Below are positions 42,941-51,287 of a DNA stretch of 64,000 bases, one piece after another. Numbering within the stretch: position 1 is the first letter of the stretch; every line of letters starts with the position of its first letter. A program made the position numbers and the translations under genes. The notes beneath the pieces are model-generated. The model was given only the letters and a program-made list of their open reading frames with translations, searched no databases and had not been told where the DNA came from. The stretch comes from Chloroflexia bacterium SDU3-3 (lineage in GTDB: Bacteria; Chloroflexota; Chloroflexia; Chloroflexales; Roseiflexaceae): the NCBI GenBank assembly GCA_009268125.1, contig WBOU01000001.1, positions 461,237-525,236 on the forward strand. The letters are read 5' to 3'.

Positions 42941-44248
42941 ATGCAAGCACACAATCAGCGGCTGACCACGAGAGTCACCATCGGCGGGGTGATCGCGCTT
43001 GGTATTATCGCGATCGCCTTCGCCTCGATCGCCTGGAACCTGATCAGCATCAACAGCTCGGTCAGCTACCTCTCCTCCCACGTGGTCCGGCAGGCTATGG
43101 ACAGCAGCCTGTTCAACGCCGTGGTCTTTCGCACCATCGCCGAGTCCGAGTCGTTCGGGCGGGCCAGGAAGTCGGCGGACCGCCAGGAGACGCTGGATGC
43201 GCTGCGCAGCACCAAGGACATGCTGGCCGAGCTGGAGCAGCTGGCCAACGACCACCCCGGCGCGGCCAGCGCCCCCGACCACGCCGACCAGCTGGCGCTC
43301 CAGCGGCAGCGCCAGGAGATGTACGCCCAGCTGGAGCCGCTGGTGAAAAACGTGCTGGCCGCCGCCGAGATGAACGATAACGACCAGCTGCGCACACTCT
43401 TCGCCCAGATGGACACCTTCGAGCGCACCACCGAGGCGATCGAGGACCGGTCGAGCGAGCTGACCGGCGTCTCGGTGCGCTACGCCGAGGAGCTGTCGGC
43501 GCAGGCCACCCAGCGCACCATCGTGCTGGCCGTCGGCCTGTTCGCGCTGCTCTGCCTGATGGGCCTGACCATCACGGTGCTCATCCGCCGCGAGATCACC
43601 CAGCCCATCGGCCAGCTGGCTGCGGCGGCGGGCCAGGTGGGCGCGGGCAACCTCGACCCCTACATCGCCGAGGGCAAGGACAACGAGATCGGCCAGCTCC
43701 AGCAGGCCTTCCGCTCCATGCTGGCCAGCCTGCGCTCCAGCAGCGCCCAGCTGATCGAGCACCAGCACACCCTAGAGCACCGCGTGGCCGAGCGCACCGC
43801 CGAGCTGCGCCAGGCCCTGGCCGAGCGCGAGCAGCTGATCGGCACGGTGCGCGGCCTCAGCTCGCCGGTGGTGCCGATCTCCGACGGGGTGCTGGCCATG
43901 CCGCTGATCGGCGTGATCGACGACGCCCGCGCCGCCGACATCCTGGAGGTGCTGCTGGGCGTGGTGGAGCAGCGCCGCGCCCGCCACGTGCTGCTGGATG
44001 TCACCGGCGTGCCGCTGATCGACACCCAGGTGGCGGCCATGCTCATCCGCTCCGCCGACGCGGCCCGGCTGCTAGGCGCGCGCGTGGCCCTGGTGGGCCT
44101 GCGCCCCGAGCTAGCCCAGACAATCGTGGGCCTGGGCATCGACATCGCCCACATCCCCACCTACCCCGACCTGCAGACCGGCCTGCACGCGATCGAGCGC
44201 GCCAGGCAAAAAGCGGTCGCGCCCCGGAGCTTGGGGCGCAACCGCTAG
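42941..44248 (+). CDS. Membrane HAMP-STAS sensor (RsbR-like)
   Basis: A 435-residue protein. Helix 1 (~12-35), an extracytoplasmic four-helix sensor region (~38-190, polar and Ala/Glu-rich), helix 2 (~192-212), HAMP (RREITQPIGQLAAAAGQVGAGNLDPYI), a coiled-coil (RVAERTAELRQALAEREQL) and a C-terminal STAS domain starting LSSPVVPISDGVLAMPLIG. The phosphosites read VIDDARA (Asp, a phosphomimic, for Thr) and LIDTQVA (Thr kept). It carries the external-signal version of the stressosome scaffold. Convergent with the next gene. Confidence 0.87.
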   Translation: MQAHNQRLTTRVTIGGVIALGIIAIAFASIAWNLISINSSVSYLSSHVVRQAMDSSLFNAVVFRTIAESESFGRARKSADRQETLDALRSTKDMLAELEQLANDHPGAASAPDHADQLALQRQRQEMYAQLEPLVKNVLAAAEMNDNDQLRTLFAQMDTFERTTEAIEDRSSELTGVSVRYAEELSAQATQRTIVLAVGLFALLCLMGLTITVLIRREITQPIGQLAAAAGQVGAGNLDPYIAEGKDNEIGQLQQAFRSMLASLRSSSAQLIEHQHTLEHRVAERTAELRQALAEREQLIGTVRGLSSPVVPISDGVLAMPLIGVIDDARAADILEVLLGVVEQRRARHVLLDVTGVPLIDTQVAAMLIRSADAARLLGARVALVGLRPELAQTIVGLGIDIAHIPTYPDLQTGLHAIERARQKAVAPRSLGRNR

Positions 44249-44273
44249 GCGGGGGCACTGGGGCCGCCGGGTG

Positions 44274-45347
44274 CTAGACCGCGTCGGACTGCTGCGGCGG
44301 CAGATTCTCCAAGATCGTGCCCAGCCCGCGCTCGGTGGCCTTGTTGGGGTTCTCCACGTAGAACTTCAGCAGCGCCCGCACACACTCGTCCTGGTCGGTG
44401 AAGCCCTGCCAGGTCTCCTCCAGCGCCATGTTGCCGTTGATCTCCATCATCGTGCCGTCCTCCAGCGTGTAGATCGCGTGCCAGTAGATCGGCATAGAAG
44501 GGAAGATCTCGCGGATGATCGGCACCTCCTGGCGGAACAGCACCGCGTCGGCCTCGAAGGTGCGCAGGAAGACATGCACGGCGGGCGGCTGCTGGCGCAC
44601 AAACACCGTCGAGAGGATGTTCCAGAGCGGGGCCTGCAGCACCCAGTCGCGGTGAAACTCGATCTGGTCGGCCACCTTGCCCAGCGGCGTCTCCTCCAGC
44701 GGGGTGAAGCCGCGCTGGTGGGCGTAGGGGCTGAGCGCCAGCCCACCCGACCACAGCGCCAGCGGGGCATCACCCACCGACAGGTAGTCGGCCATCAGGT
44801 TGGCGACCTGCTGAAAGCACTGGTTATCGTTGCGGATGATGTTGCGCTGGCTCTGCTCCAGCACCACGCCCTCGCCGTGCTCCAGCTGCTCCAGCTGGTG
44901 CTGGATGTGATCCTGCTCGCGGAAGCCCTGCAGCAGCAGCGACCATGACTGGTCGATCAGGCCGCCCGGGAAGCCCAGCGAGGCCATCAGCCCGGCGTAC
45001 AGCCCGTACTCGGGGTGGGCGGTGGGGTCTTGGTCGTAGTGCTTGGGCGCAGCCTCGGCGGTGGGGAACTTGCGCTGGATGACCCCGCCCGCCTGGGGCG
45101 TGGCTGCGGCGGGGGCTTCGGCATTGGGCGCGGCCATCACCTGCTCGGCCACGCGGTCGGCCTCGCGCTCGTGGGGGCTGTCGGCTGCGCCCACGGCCAG
45201 CTTGGCCTGGATGGGCAGGCCGTGCAGCGGCAGCGCCCCAAAGCGATGGTTCAGCGACACGGGGGCCGTGGCGGGCGGCTGGCCCTGGGCGGACGGCTCG
45301 GCGGGCGCGGGCGTGGCGGGCGCGCGGCGGGTGCGCTGGTGTGGCAT
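44274..45347 (-). CDS. DUF4157-type N-terminal module fused to a putative toxin domain, no HExxH
   Basis: A 357-residue protein. Residues 30-75 (SLNHRFGALPLHGLPIQAKL, DSPHEREADRVAEQVM) align without gaps to the next gene's protein, but the HExxH core of that protein is absent. The rest is a different domain: NDNQCFQQVANLM (C177), LALWSGGLALSPYAHQRGFTPLEETPLG (199-223), PAVHVFLRTFEADAVLFRQEVP, and MPIYWHAIYTLEDG (H290). The WSGG...TPxG...VHVFLR...E-P order recalls C-termini of polymorphic toxins, but I cannot name the family; the Cys and His could form a thiol-type active site. GGGGAG precedes the start. Likely a secreted cargo. Confidence 0.65.
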   Translation of the reverse strand: MPHQRTRRAPATPAPAEPSAQGQPPATAPVSLNHRFGALPLHGLPIQAKLAVGAADSPHEREADRVAEQVMAAPNAEAPAAATPQAGGVIQRKFPTAEAAPKHYDQDPTAHPEYGLYAGLMASLGFPGGLIDQSWSLLLQGFREQDHIQHQLEQLEHGEGVVLEQSQRNIIRNDNQCFQQVANLMADYLSVGDAPLALWSGGLALSPYAHQRGFTPLEETPLGKVADQIEFHRDWVLQAPLWNILSTVFVRQQPPAVHVFLRTFEADAVLFRQEVPIIREIFPSMPIYWHAIYTLEDGTMMEINGNMALEETWQGFTDQDECVRALLKFYVENPNKATERGLGTILENLPPQQSDAV

Positions 45348-45704
45348 GGTTTCTCCCCTGCGGTGCGTCGATCGCCCCATGTTGTGTGATCGCGCCTTCA
45401 TGAAGATGCGTGCGCTTTATGTGTGTTCTTGCCGATCACATCACTTTCAGCGCAGTATACCACAGCAGGGCAAGGTGGCATACTTTCGTATATGATATTG
45501 CTCCTACCTCAGAAAAGATATCATATCTCATCATTCATAGCATATACCGATTGTCGCAGCCGCTAAGCTGAGGGTGTGCTCAAATATTGGCGATGGCGCG
45601 GCGCAGCAGGGTAGGCCGCAGCCCGTGGCTACCGGGCTTGAGCAATAAATACCGCTCTGGTTATATCAACCAGAGCGGTATTCACTATAAGATCCGTGGC
45701 GAGC
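45348..45704. other. Intergenic region between the two DUF4157 genes
   Basis: 357 bases, AT-rich between 45470 and 45560. Contains a strong terminator hairpin at its right end and presumably the promoter of the left gene; no gene seen. Confidence 0.55.
45648..45682 (-). terminator. Terminator of the large DUF4157 gene
   Basis: Perfect 15-bp stem (45648-45662 with 45668-45682) with loop ATATC, 23 bases past the stop. The minus-strand continuation is TTATTGC. Confidence 0.8.
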
Positions 45705-47720
45705 TTACCAAAGATTTGGGCGAGGAAGATTGCCCTGCGCCGCTTTCGCCTTCGCAATAAAGGTCTTATTAGCGCCCTCTGTTTTCATGAGTTCCCGTTT
45801 TAGCACATCGTCGGCGAGATTAAAGACCGCCCTCGGATCAGTTCGCATGCTGCCTGCTTTGTTCGACTGATCGCCAGCAGCTTTAAAGACCCGGAAAGGG
45901 CCATGATTCTGCGGGCCAATCTCCCCCACAGGGAATTTATCACCCACTGGCTTGCCCGATGGGTCCTGCGTGGCCACATCAAGCGCTTGCCCCGTAGCAT
46001 TATGCGATTGACCATGGTAACCCGTTATCTTGTCGAACAACTTATCGTTATGGTTTTCATTCGCAACGCTCTGGATCTTCGCATTAAAGGCCTTGGCATA
46101 GAGCAAGCGCAGCTCCTCAGATTCCTGCATGGTGCCAATGCTCTGGTTCTCGGGTAGCCCTCCTGCGGTATTCCCACCGCGAGAATAGCTGATAAAGTTC
46201 TTATTAAAGCTCTCCGCATAGGCCTGCAGGTGCGGGCTTGGTCCCACCTTCATGTCCAAGACGATACCCTGCTGCGTGCCGCCGAGATACGACTTTGTAA
46301 GGTCGACCATGTTGTATATATGTTCTCTCTTAGGGCTCTCGGTTTGTCGTGCCGCATGAAGCCACCTGTTTAGGATCGACCGCGCATCTTTCAACTCCGC
46401 CTGCGGCGTCCCCACCTCGGCGCTGTTGTCATTCCCAAGGGTAGTGCTCAAATCGATGATGTTTGCATCGCCCGCCTCCAGCCCCAAGCTCTCTACGGTG
46501 TGAGGGGCTTTGGCACCGAAGGGCTGGATGTAGATATTGACGGTGTGGCCGAGCGCGCGCCAGGAGTAGATGTTGAACTTCTCCAGGGCCCCCAGCTTAT
46601 TATTGCCAAACCACACATAGTTGATGATCAACCCGCCGCCACCCTGTGCCTCTGGGGCGGATTGCTCAGCTTCGGCTGGCCCCTTATCCCCGCTCACCGC
46701 CTGCTTGGGTTTCTCCTGGGCGCGCTTAGCAACCTCCTGCTGGACCTCCTGCTGGGCCTCCTCGCTGGCCTTGGCGATGGCGGCCAGCGGTGGGGCGGAC
46801 TGTTTTTCCTCCTCGGGCTGCTTCTCCGCAGGCTGCTTCTCCTCAACAGGCTGGGCCTGCTGCGCCTCAACCTCCGCGCTCGGCGCGGCCTCGGCGCTGC
46901 CGCTGAACGCGGGCAGGCCATACTGGTTTTGGAAGGCGCGCAGCACGTCGTCGATGCTTGTGAAGTCCTGGTCAGAGCTTTGCACGGCCGCAAAAAGCGC
47001 GCGCCGATCTTTAAACGGGATCGATATGCCTTTAGCGACGAGCTGAACGCGTAAGCCCTCTTCATTTATCTGCGCCAGCGCGCCGCCGAGCTTGCGCTGC
47101 ACCACGGGCTTGCGGGCCACCCCGCCGGTCTGCTGCACCACGTGGGTCAGCTCGTGGGCCAGCAGGCGCTGCCCCGCGCCCGAGCCGATGTCGGTGTGGC
47201 CCTCGCCCATGTAGATGTCCGAGCCGTGGGTGAAGGCCTGGGCGCTCACCTGGCGGTTGAGCTGGGCGGACTCGCCGCCGGTGTGGATGCGCACCCCCGA
47301 GAAGTCGGCGCCAAAGCGCGGCTCCATGAAGGCCCGCGTGGCCTCGGGCAGCGGGCTGCCGCCGCCCGCAGCGCCCAGCTGCTGCTCGAAGCCCGCGCCC
47401 GCCTCGAAGCTGCCCGCCGCGCCCTCGCGGCTGGTGCGCAGCCCGCCCGCGTCCAGCGGCGAGATCGCGGCGGTCGCCTGCTCCTCGATCTCGCGGTCGG
47501 GCGCGGCCATCACTTGGTCGGCCACGCGGTCGGCCTCGCGCTCGTAGGGGTCATCGGCTGCGCCCACGGTGAGCTTGGCCTGGATAGGCAGGCCATGCAG
47601 CGGCACCGCCCCAAAGCTATGGTCGAGCGATATAGGGGCCGCACTGGGCTGCTGGGCCTCGGCGGTCGGCTGTGCGGATGTGGGCTGCTGGCGCGGGCGG
47701 CGGAGACGCTGATGTGACAT
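45705..47720 (-). CDS. eCIS-core (DUF4157) protein with GT-A glycosyltransferase-like toxin domain
   Basis: A 671-residue protein. Residues 30-75 are the shared N-terminal module. The DUF4157 domain (~125-200) has SPLPEATRAFMEPRFGADFSGVRIHTG and AHELTHVVQQTGG with HExxH at 189-193. A Glu/Gln/Pro/Ala-rich linker (275-360) precedes a C-terminal domain (361-671) that resembles TcdA/TcdB-type GT44 toxins: LIINYVWFGNNKLG, YNMVDLTKSYLGG (D472) and GIVLDMKVGPSPHLQA at the DXD site. There the second Asp is Lys (K491). DUF4157 marks cargo of extracellular contractile injection systems. Likely a secreted glycosylating effector; no eCIS structural genes are in the window. Confidence 0.72.
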   Translation of the reverse strand: MSHQRLRRPRQQPTSAQPTAEAQQPSAAPISLDHSFGAVPLHGLPIQAKLTVGAADDPYEREADRVADQVMAAPDREIEEQATAAISPLDAGGLRTSREGAAGSFEAGAGFEQQLGAAGGGSPLPEATRAFMEPRFGADFSGVRIHTGGESAQLNRQVSAQAFTHGSDIYMGEGHTDIGSGAGQRLLAHELTHVVQQTGGVARKPVVQRKLGGALAQINEEGLRVQLVAKGISIPFKDRRALFAAVQSSDQDFTSIDDVLRAFQNQYGLPAFSGSAEAAPSAEVEAQQAQPVEEKQPAEKQPEEEKQSAPPLAAIAKASEEAQQEVQQEVAKRAQEKPKQAVSGDKGPAEAEQSAPEAQGGGGLIINYVWFGNNKLGALEKFNIYSWRALGHTVNIYIQPFGAKAPHTVESLGLEAGDANIIDLSTTLGNDNSAEVGTPQAELKDARSILNRWLHAARQTESPKREHIYNMVDLTKSYLGGTQQGIVLDMKVGPSPHLQAYAESFNKNFISYSRGGNTAGGLPENQSIGTMQESEELRLLYAKAFNAKIQSVANENHNDKLFDKITGYHGQSHNATGQALDVATQDPSGKPVGDKFPVGEIGPQNHGPFRVFKAAGDQSNKAGSMRTDPRAVFNLADDVLKRELMKTEGANKTFIAKAKAAQGNLPRPNLW

Positions 47721-48309
47721 GGGTTTTCTCCTAAGCTCGGTACCGAGTCTCGTAGCGGCTGCTCACAGCAACGATTCTGCGGCTGCCATAGCGCAGAATG
47801 GCATTGTTTATGCTGGTGCACCTGCTTTTCATCAGCAGGCGCGTGCTTTCACACGGTTATTTATCTGCTAGAATATCTATATCTAACTTGCGAAAGTATA
47901 CCACATCTTGCTTCCATGCAGATATTTCATATACGCTCTATCACTGTAAATTAATCGTGCACGCTCTTAAGAATAGTATCTATATGTGCGGATATTGAGA
48001 TAGCATGGTCATCAGAGCAAAAAGATACGCCGGTAGAAATATTTGCGCCTCATCTTGACACATCATATTGGCCTATCGCGCAAAAGCGCATATCGTAGTG
48101 CTTTTGCACACTTCGCCTGCGATTCACAGCCATGCGCACTTCTGGCGCGTGGAGCTTCGAGAGCGGCACTGCAGGATTGATGCCAAACCGCACATGCCCG
48201 GCACTGCGGCACCACGGGCGCAACACGATGCCGCTGATCGTGGGTGGGCACGAGGCCCGCCCACGATCAGCGGCATCGACAGGTGGTTTGCGGCGTGGCG
48301 CGGCTGGCG
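47721..48309. other. Intergenic region between DUF4157 and LVIVD genes
   Basis: 589 bases. 47800-48000 is AT-rich and should hold the promoter of the DUF4157 gene. The right end carries the LVIVD terminator. No gene supported. Confidence 0.5.
48226..48278 (-). terminator. Very long hairpin terminator after LVIVD gene 2
   Basis: A 24-bp stem with a single G-U position (48226-48249 with 48255-48278), loop ACGAG, 32 bases past the stop. Unusually long for a terminator. Confidence 0.75.
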
Positions 48310-49491
48310 CTAGTTGGCCCGCAGGATGCGCAGGCCGCCGTCGCCGTCGGCCACCACGATCCGGTCGCCGCTGACGCGGATGATGTTGGCAGTGCCCGGC
48401 GTGTCGTAGCTGCCCAGCAGCTGCGGCGCGGTAGGGTTGCCCACATTGATCACGCTGATGCCCGCCTCGCCCTGGGCCAGATAGAGCAGCGTGCCCCCGA
48501 CGGTCGTCATGTCGTGTGCGGGGAGCACGCCCGCCAGCTTGCCGAGCTTGACGGGGGCGAAGGGGTTGCTCACATACCAGATCGAGAGACCGCCATCGCC
48601 GACCACATACAGCCGATACCCGTTCAGCGCGAGCATGCTATTCGAAACTGGGATGGTGCCGACCAGCTGGGGCTGGTCGCTATCGGTCACATCAAAAATG
48701 CTGACCTTGCTACTATCGCTCACATAGGCATAGGAGCCCGAGGCCACCACCGAGTTTCCGCTCCACGCTCCTGCTGTTCCTACCGCCACATACGCCCTAT
48801 CGCTGATCCCAAAGGTGCTGAGCAGCGGATAGGGGATCGAGCGCGCTGGCAGGCTGGTGGCGTAGAGGTGCGCGCCATCGACCCAGATGTGGCTCAGGTG
48901 AAATGCGGGCAGGGCGCTGATCTGGCCGACCGCGTCGGGCTGGCTGATGTCCCACAGGCCCAGCGTGGTGCTGATGCAGCATGATGAGTAGACGGCCTCG
49001 CTCTTGGTGTAGAGCCGCGAATCGCGGGCGCGGATCTCGCTGATGCTAGCGATCAGCTGCGGGTCGCCAGAGACCGCGCCAACATTCACGGGGGCGGCGG
49101 GGTCGCTGATGTCGGCAATGCGCAGCGCTCCGTCGCCATTGTAGTAGACGCGGTCGCCCACCACATCCAGCGCGGTGACGCGGCCAGTGATCACGCCCGT
49201 CTCCTGGATGCGCCGGGTCTCCAGGACCATGGGTAAGTAAATGAAGGTTGTGGGGTGGTAGCCTCCATTATACGGAGTGATGGTCATCGTATAGGGCCTC
49301 GCGCTGTTGCCCCCCACCGGAGTGGTGGTAGGCGAGGGCACATACAGGCAAGCGATCTTGCCGCAGTCCGCATCCTGCGGGGCAGGCGCGGCGCGCAGCG
49401 TGCCGGGGCCAAACAGCCAGATCGCAGACAGGATGAGCAGCGTAGCGCCCAGCGAGGCCAGGGCGGTCAGGAGGGTATTTCGCAGAGACAT
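48310..49491 (-). CDS. LVIVD-repeat exported beta-propeller protein, paralogue 2
   Basis: A 393-residue exported protein. Signal peptide: LLTALASLGATLLILSAIWLFG then RAAPAP. The mature part is a chain of ~42-residue LVIVD-type repeats (GDRVYYNGDGALRIADISDP, SYAYVSDSSKVSIFDVTDSD, NGYRLYVVGDGGLSIWYVSNP, GDRIVVADGDGGLRILRAN at the end). Such proteins form surface beta-propellers. Compared with its paralogue it has a ~30-residue Pro/Thr-rich insert after the signal. AAGGAGGCTGCTC precedes the start. It probably shares regulation with the paralogue because the leader is conserved. Confidence 0.85.
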   Translation of the reverse strand: MSLRNTLLTALASLGATLLILSAIWLFGPGTLRAAPAPQDADCGKIACLYVPSPTTTPVGGNSARPYTMTITPYNGGYHPTTFIYLPMVLETRRIQETGVITGRVTALDVVGDRVYYNGDGALRIADISDPAAPVNVGAVSGDPQLIASISEIRARDSRLYTKSEAVYSSCCISTTLGLWDISQPDAVGQISALPAFHLSHIWVDGAHLYATSLPARSIPYPLLSTFGISDRAYVAVGTAGAWSGNSVVASGSYAYVSDSSKVSIFDVTDSDQPQLVGTIPVSNSMLALNGYRLYVVGDGGLSIWYVSNPFAPVKLGKLAGVLPAHDMTTVGGTLLYLAQGEAGISVINVGNPTAPQLLGSYDTPGTANIIRVSGDRIVVADGDGGLRILRAN

Positions 49492-49555
49492 GAGCAGCCT
49501 CCTTAGGTATGATCGATTTAGCCGGATCGTACCCAAGAAGACGCTGCGAAGCCAT

Positions 49556-49597
49556 ACCGCCAGGCTGACGGTTGGCTGCAAATACCGTCAGGATGAG
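49556..49597 (-). promoter_or_regulatory. Conserved hairpin in the leader of LVIVD paralogue 2
   Basis: 8-bp core stem CTGACGGT / ACCGTCAG around an 11-base loop, the counterpart of the perfect 21-bp stem in front of the other paralogue. A second hairpin (GGTATGATC / GATCGTACC) lies next to the ribosome site. Confidence 0.55.
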
Positions 49598-49662
49598 CAG
49601 TGCCAAGGCGGCGTTGTGCATCGCCGCCCTGCCGCGATGCACAACACGTGCGGCCCGACGCG

Positions 49663-49920
49663 CTAGGCCCGGATGCCCAGGGCCTCTAGCAGCTGGCGGT
49701 CATCGCGCAGCGCCACCTTGGCCACCGAGACGAAGTCCTCCAGCCAGTCCTCCAGCGCATCCAGCGCCGCATCGCGATCCTCGGTGGCCCGCTCGGCGTC
49801 GCTGCGCTCGCTGTCCAGCACAGAAAAGAGACGCTCGGCGCATGGGCGCTGGCGGCAGGGCGGGACGTAGGCGATCATTTCGATTGAGATCGTGGCCCTT
49901 TTGGGGAGGAGGGGCAGCAT
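49663..49920 (-). CDS. Small acidic helical protein
   Basis: An 85-residue protein. After a basic, Cys-containing start (RATISIEMIAYVPPCRQRPC) it is an amphipathic helix: AERLFSVLDSERSDAERATEDRDAALDALEDWLEDFVSVAKVALRDDRQLLEALGI. The ALEDWLEDFVxVAKVALRDxxQLLEALGI tail is strongly conserved in a small family I know only as hypothetical. No ribosome site is obvious; ATG 49920 is the best start but the frame is open to 50067. It lies between two LVIVD paralogues. Confidence 0.6.
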   Translation of the reverse strand: MLPLLPKRATISIEMIAYVPPCRQRPCAERLFSVLDSERSDAERATEDRDAALDALEDWLEDFVSVAKVALRDDRQLLEALGIRA

Positions 49921-50097
49921 TATTATTCGGGGGTATCGTAGCACACCGCTAGGCACAACGCAAGTTTTCTTCGCTTCCCAAAGGGTTAAATGGAACGCGT
50001 GCGAAAACTTCCTAGCCACAAAAAGTTCAGCCCACAAAGCGCGGCTGTGGCTCGGGGTGTTTTCCACCCAGCCACAGCCGCTGCTGGCACGCTACCC

Positions 50098-51162
50098 CTA
50101 CTCGGCCCGCAGGATGCGCAGGCCGCCATCGCCGTCGGCCACCACGATCCGGTCGCCGCTCACGCGGATGATGTTGGCAGTGCCCGGCGTGTCGTAGCGG
50201 GCCAGCAGCTGCGGCGCGGCGGGGTCGGCCACGTCGATCAGGCTAATGCCCGCCGCGCTCTGGGCGAGGTAGAGGCGGCGCGCCTGGGCAAAAACGTCGG
50301 CGGCGCGCGGGATGCCTGCCAGCTCGCCCAGCTTGGCAGGGGCCGCAGGGCTGCTCACATCCCAGATCGAGAGACCGCTGTCGTTCACCACATACAGCCG
50401 CTTGGCATCAAGCGCCACGATGCTCTCGGTGACTGGGATGGTGGCCACCAGCTGCGGGTGCGCGCTATCGCTGATATCGAAGATGTCCACGCCGTCGGCA
50501 GCGCCGACATAGGCATAGCCAGCGGAGGCCGCCACCGAATACCCGCCGCCAGACTTCGCCTCGCCTGACTTCAGATACCCGCTGTCGCTGATCACATAGG
50601 TTGCAAGCTCGGGGCTTTGCGGGCCAGCCCAGAACAAGCTGATAGCGTAAAGATGCGAGCCATCGACCGCGATACGGTTGACCTGGTACGTGGGCAGAGC
50701 GCCGATCTGGCTGGCCACATCGGGCTGGCCGATGTCCCATAGCCCCAATGTGGTGCTGATGCAGCAGGCCGAGAGCCGAAATTCGCTCTTGGTGTAGAGC
50801 CGCGCGCCGACGGCGTGGATCTCGGTGATCGCCTGCCTGTCGCCGATGAGGGTGCCGACCTCGGCGGGTGCGGCGGGGTCGCTGATGTCGGCAATACGTA
50901 GCGTGCCATCGCCGTCGTAGTACACGCGGTCGCCCAGCACATCCAGCGCGGTGACGCCGGTGCGGATCGCACCAAGCTGCTGGATGCGCACAGGGCGCGA
51001 GATCATGGGGATGTAGACGCAGGATGCGGCGGCGCACCCCGCTTCCTGGGGGGCGGGCGCGGCGCGCAGCGCGCTGGGACCAAACAGCCACATGGCGACC
51101 AGGGCCAGCAGCGTAGCGCCCAGCGCGGCGCAGGCGCTCAGGAAGGTATGTCGCAAAGGCAT
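50098..51162 (-). CDS. LVIVD-repeat exported beta-propeller protein, paralogue 1
   Basis: A 354-residue paralogue of the gene at 48310. Signal peptide ACAALGATLLALVAMWLFG then RAAPAPQ. LVIVD repeats include GDRVYYDGDGTLRIADISDP, GYAYVGAADGVDIFDISDS, DAKRLYVVNDSGLSIWDVSSP and IVVADGDGGLRILRAE. No catalytic motif; structural or binding role at the cell surface. CCAAGGAGC sets ATG 51162. The frame extends 22 residues upstream through a conserved leader (MASQRLLGYD) that is also present before the paralogue but out of frame there. Confidence 0.85.
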   Translation of the reverse strand: MPLRHTFLSACAALGATLLALVAMWLFGPSALRAAPAPQEAGCAAASCVYIPMISRPVRIQQLGAIRTGVTALDVLGDRVYYDGDGTLRIADISDPAAPAEVGTLIGDRQAITEIHAVGARLYTKSEFRLSACCISTTLGLWDIGQPDVASQIGALPTYQVNRIAVDGSHLYAISLFWAGPQSPELATYVISDSGYLKSGEAKSGGGYSVAASAGYAYVGAADGVDIFDISDSAHPQLVATIPVTESIVALDAKRLYVVNDSGLSIWDVSSPAAPAKLGELAGIPRAADVFAQARRLYLAQSAAGISLIDVADPAAPQLLARYDTPGTANIIRVSGDRIVVADGDGGLRILRAE

Positions 51163-51180
51163 GACAAAAGCTCCTTGGGT

Positions 51181-51276
51181 ATGATCACGATTGGCATGAT
51201 CGTACCCAAGAAGCCGCTGCGAAGCCATATGCCCGCCTGACGTTTGGCTGCAGATAACGTCAGGCGGGCATATGGC
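51181..51276 (-). promoter_or_regulatory. Structured 5' leader of LVIVD paralogue 1
   Basis: Two consecutive hairpins on the minus strand: a perfect 21-bp stem (51224-51244 with 51256-51276, 11-base loop), then a 10-bp stem of GGGTACGATC with GATCATACCC ending just before AAGGAG. The first may also end the GH4 transcript. The same order occurs before paralogue 2. Confidence 0.65.
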
Positions 51277-51287
51277 AGACGCACCGA

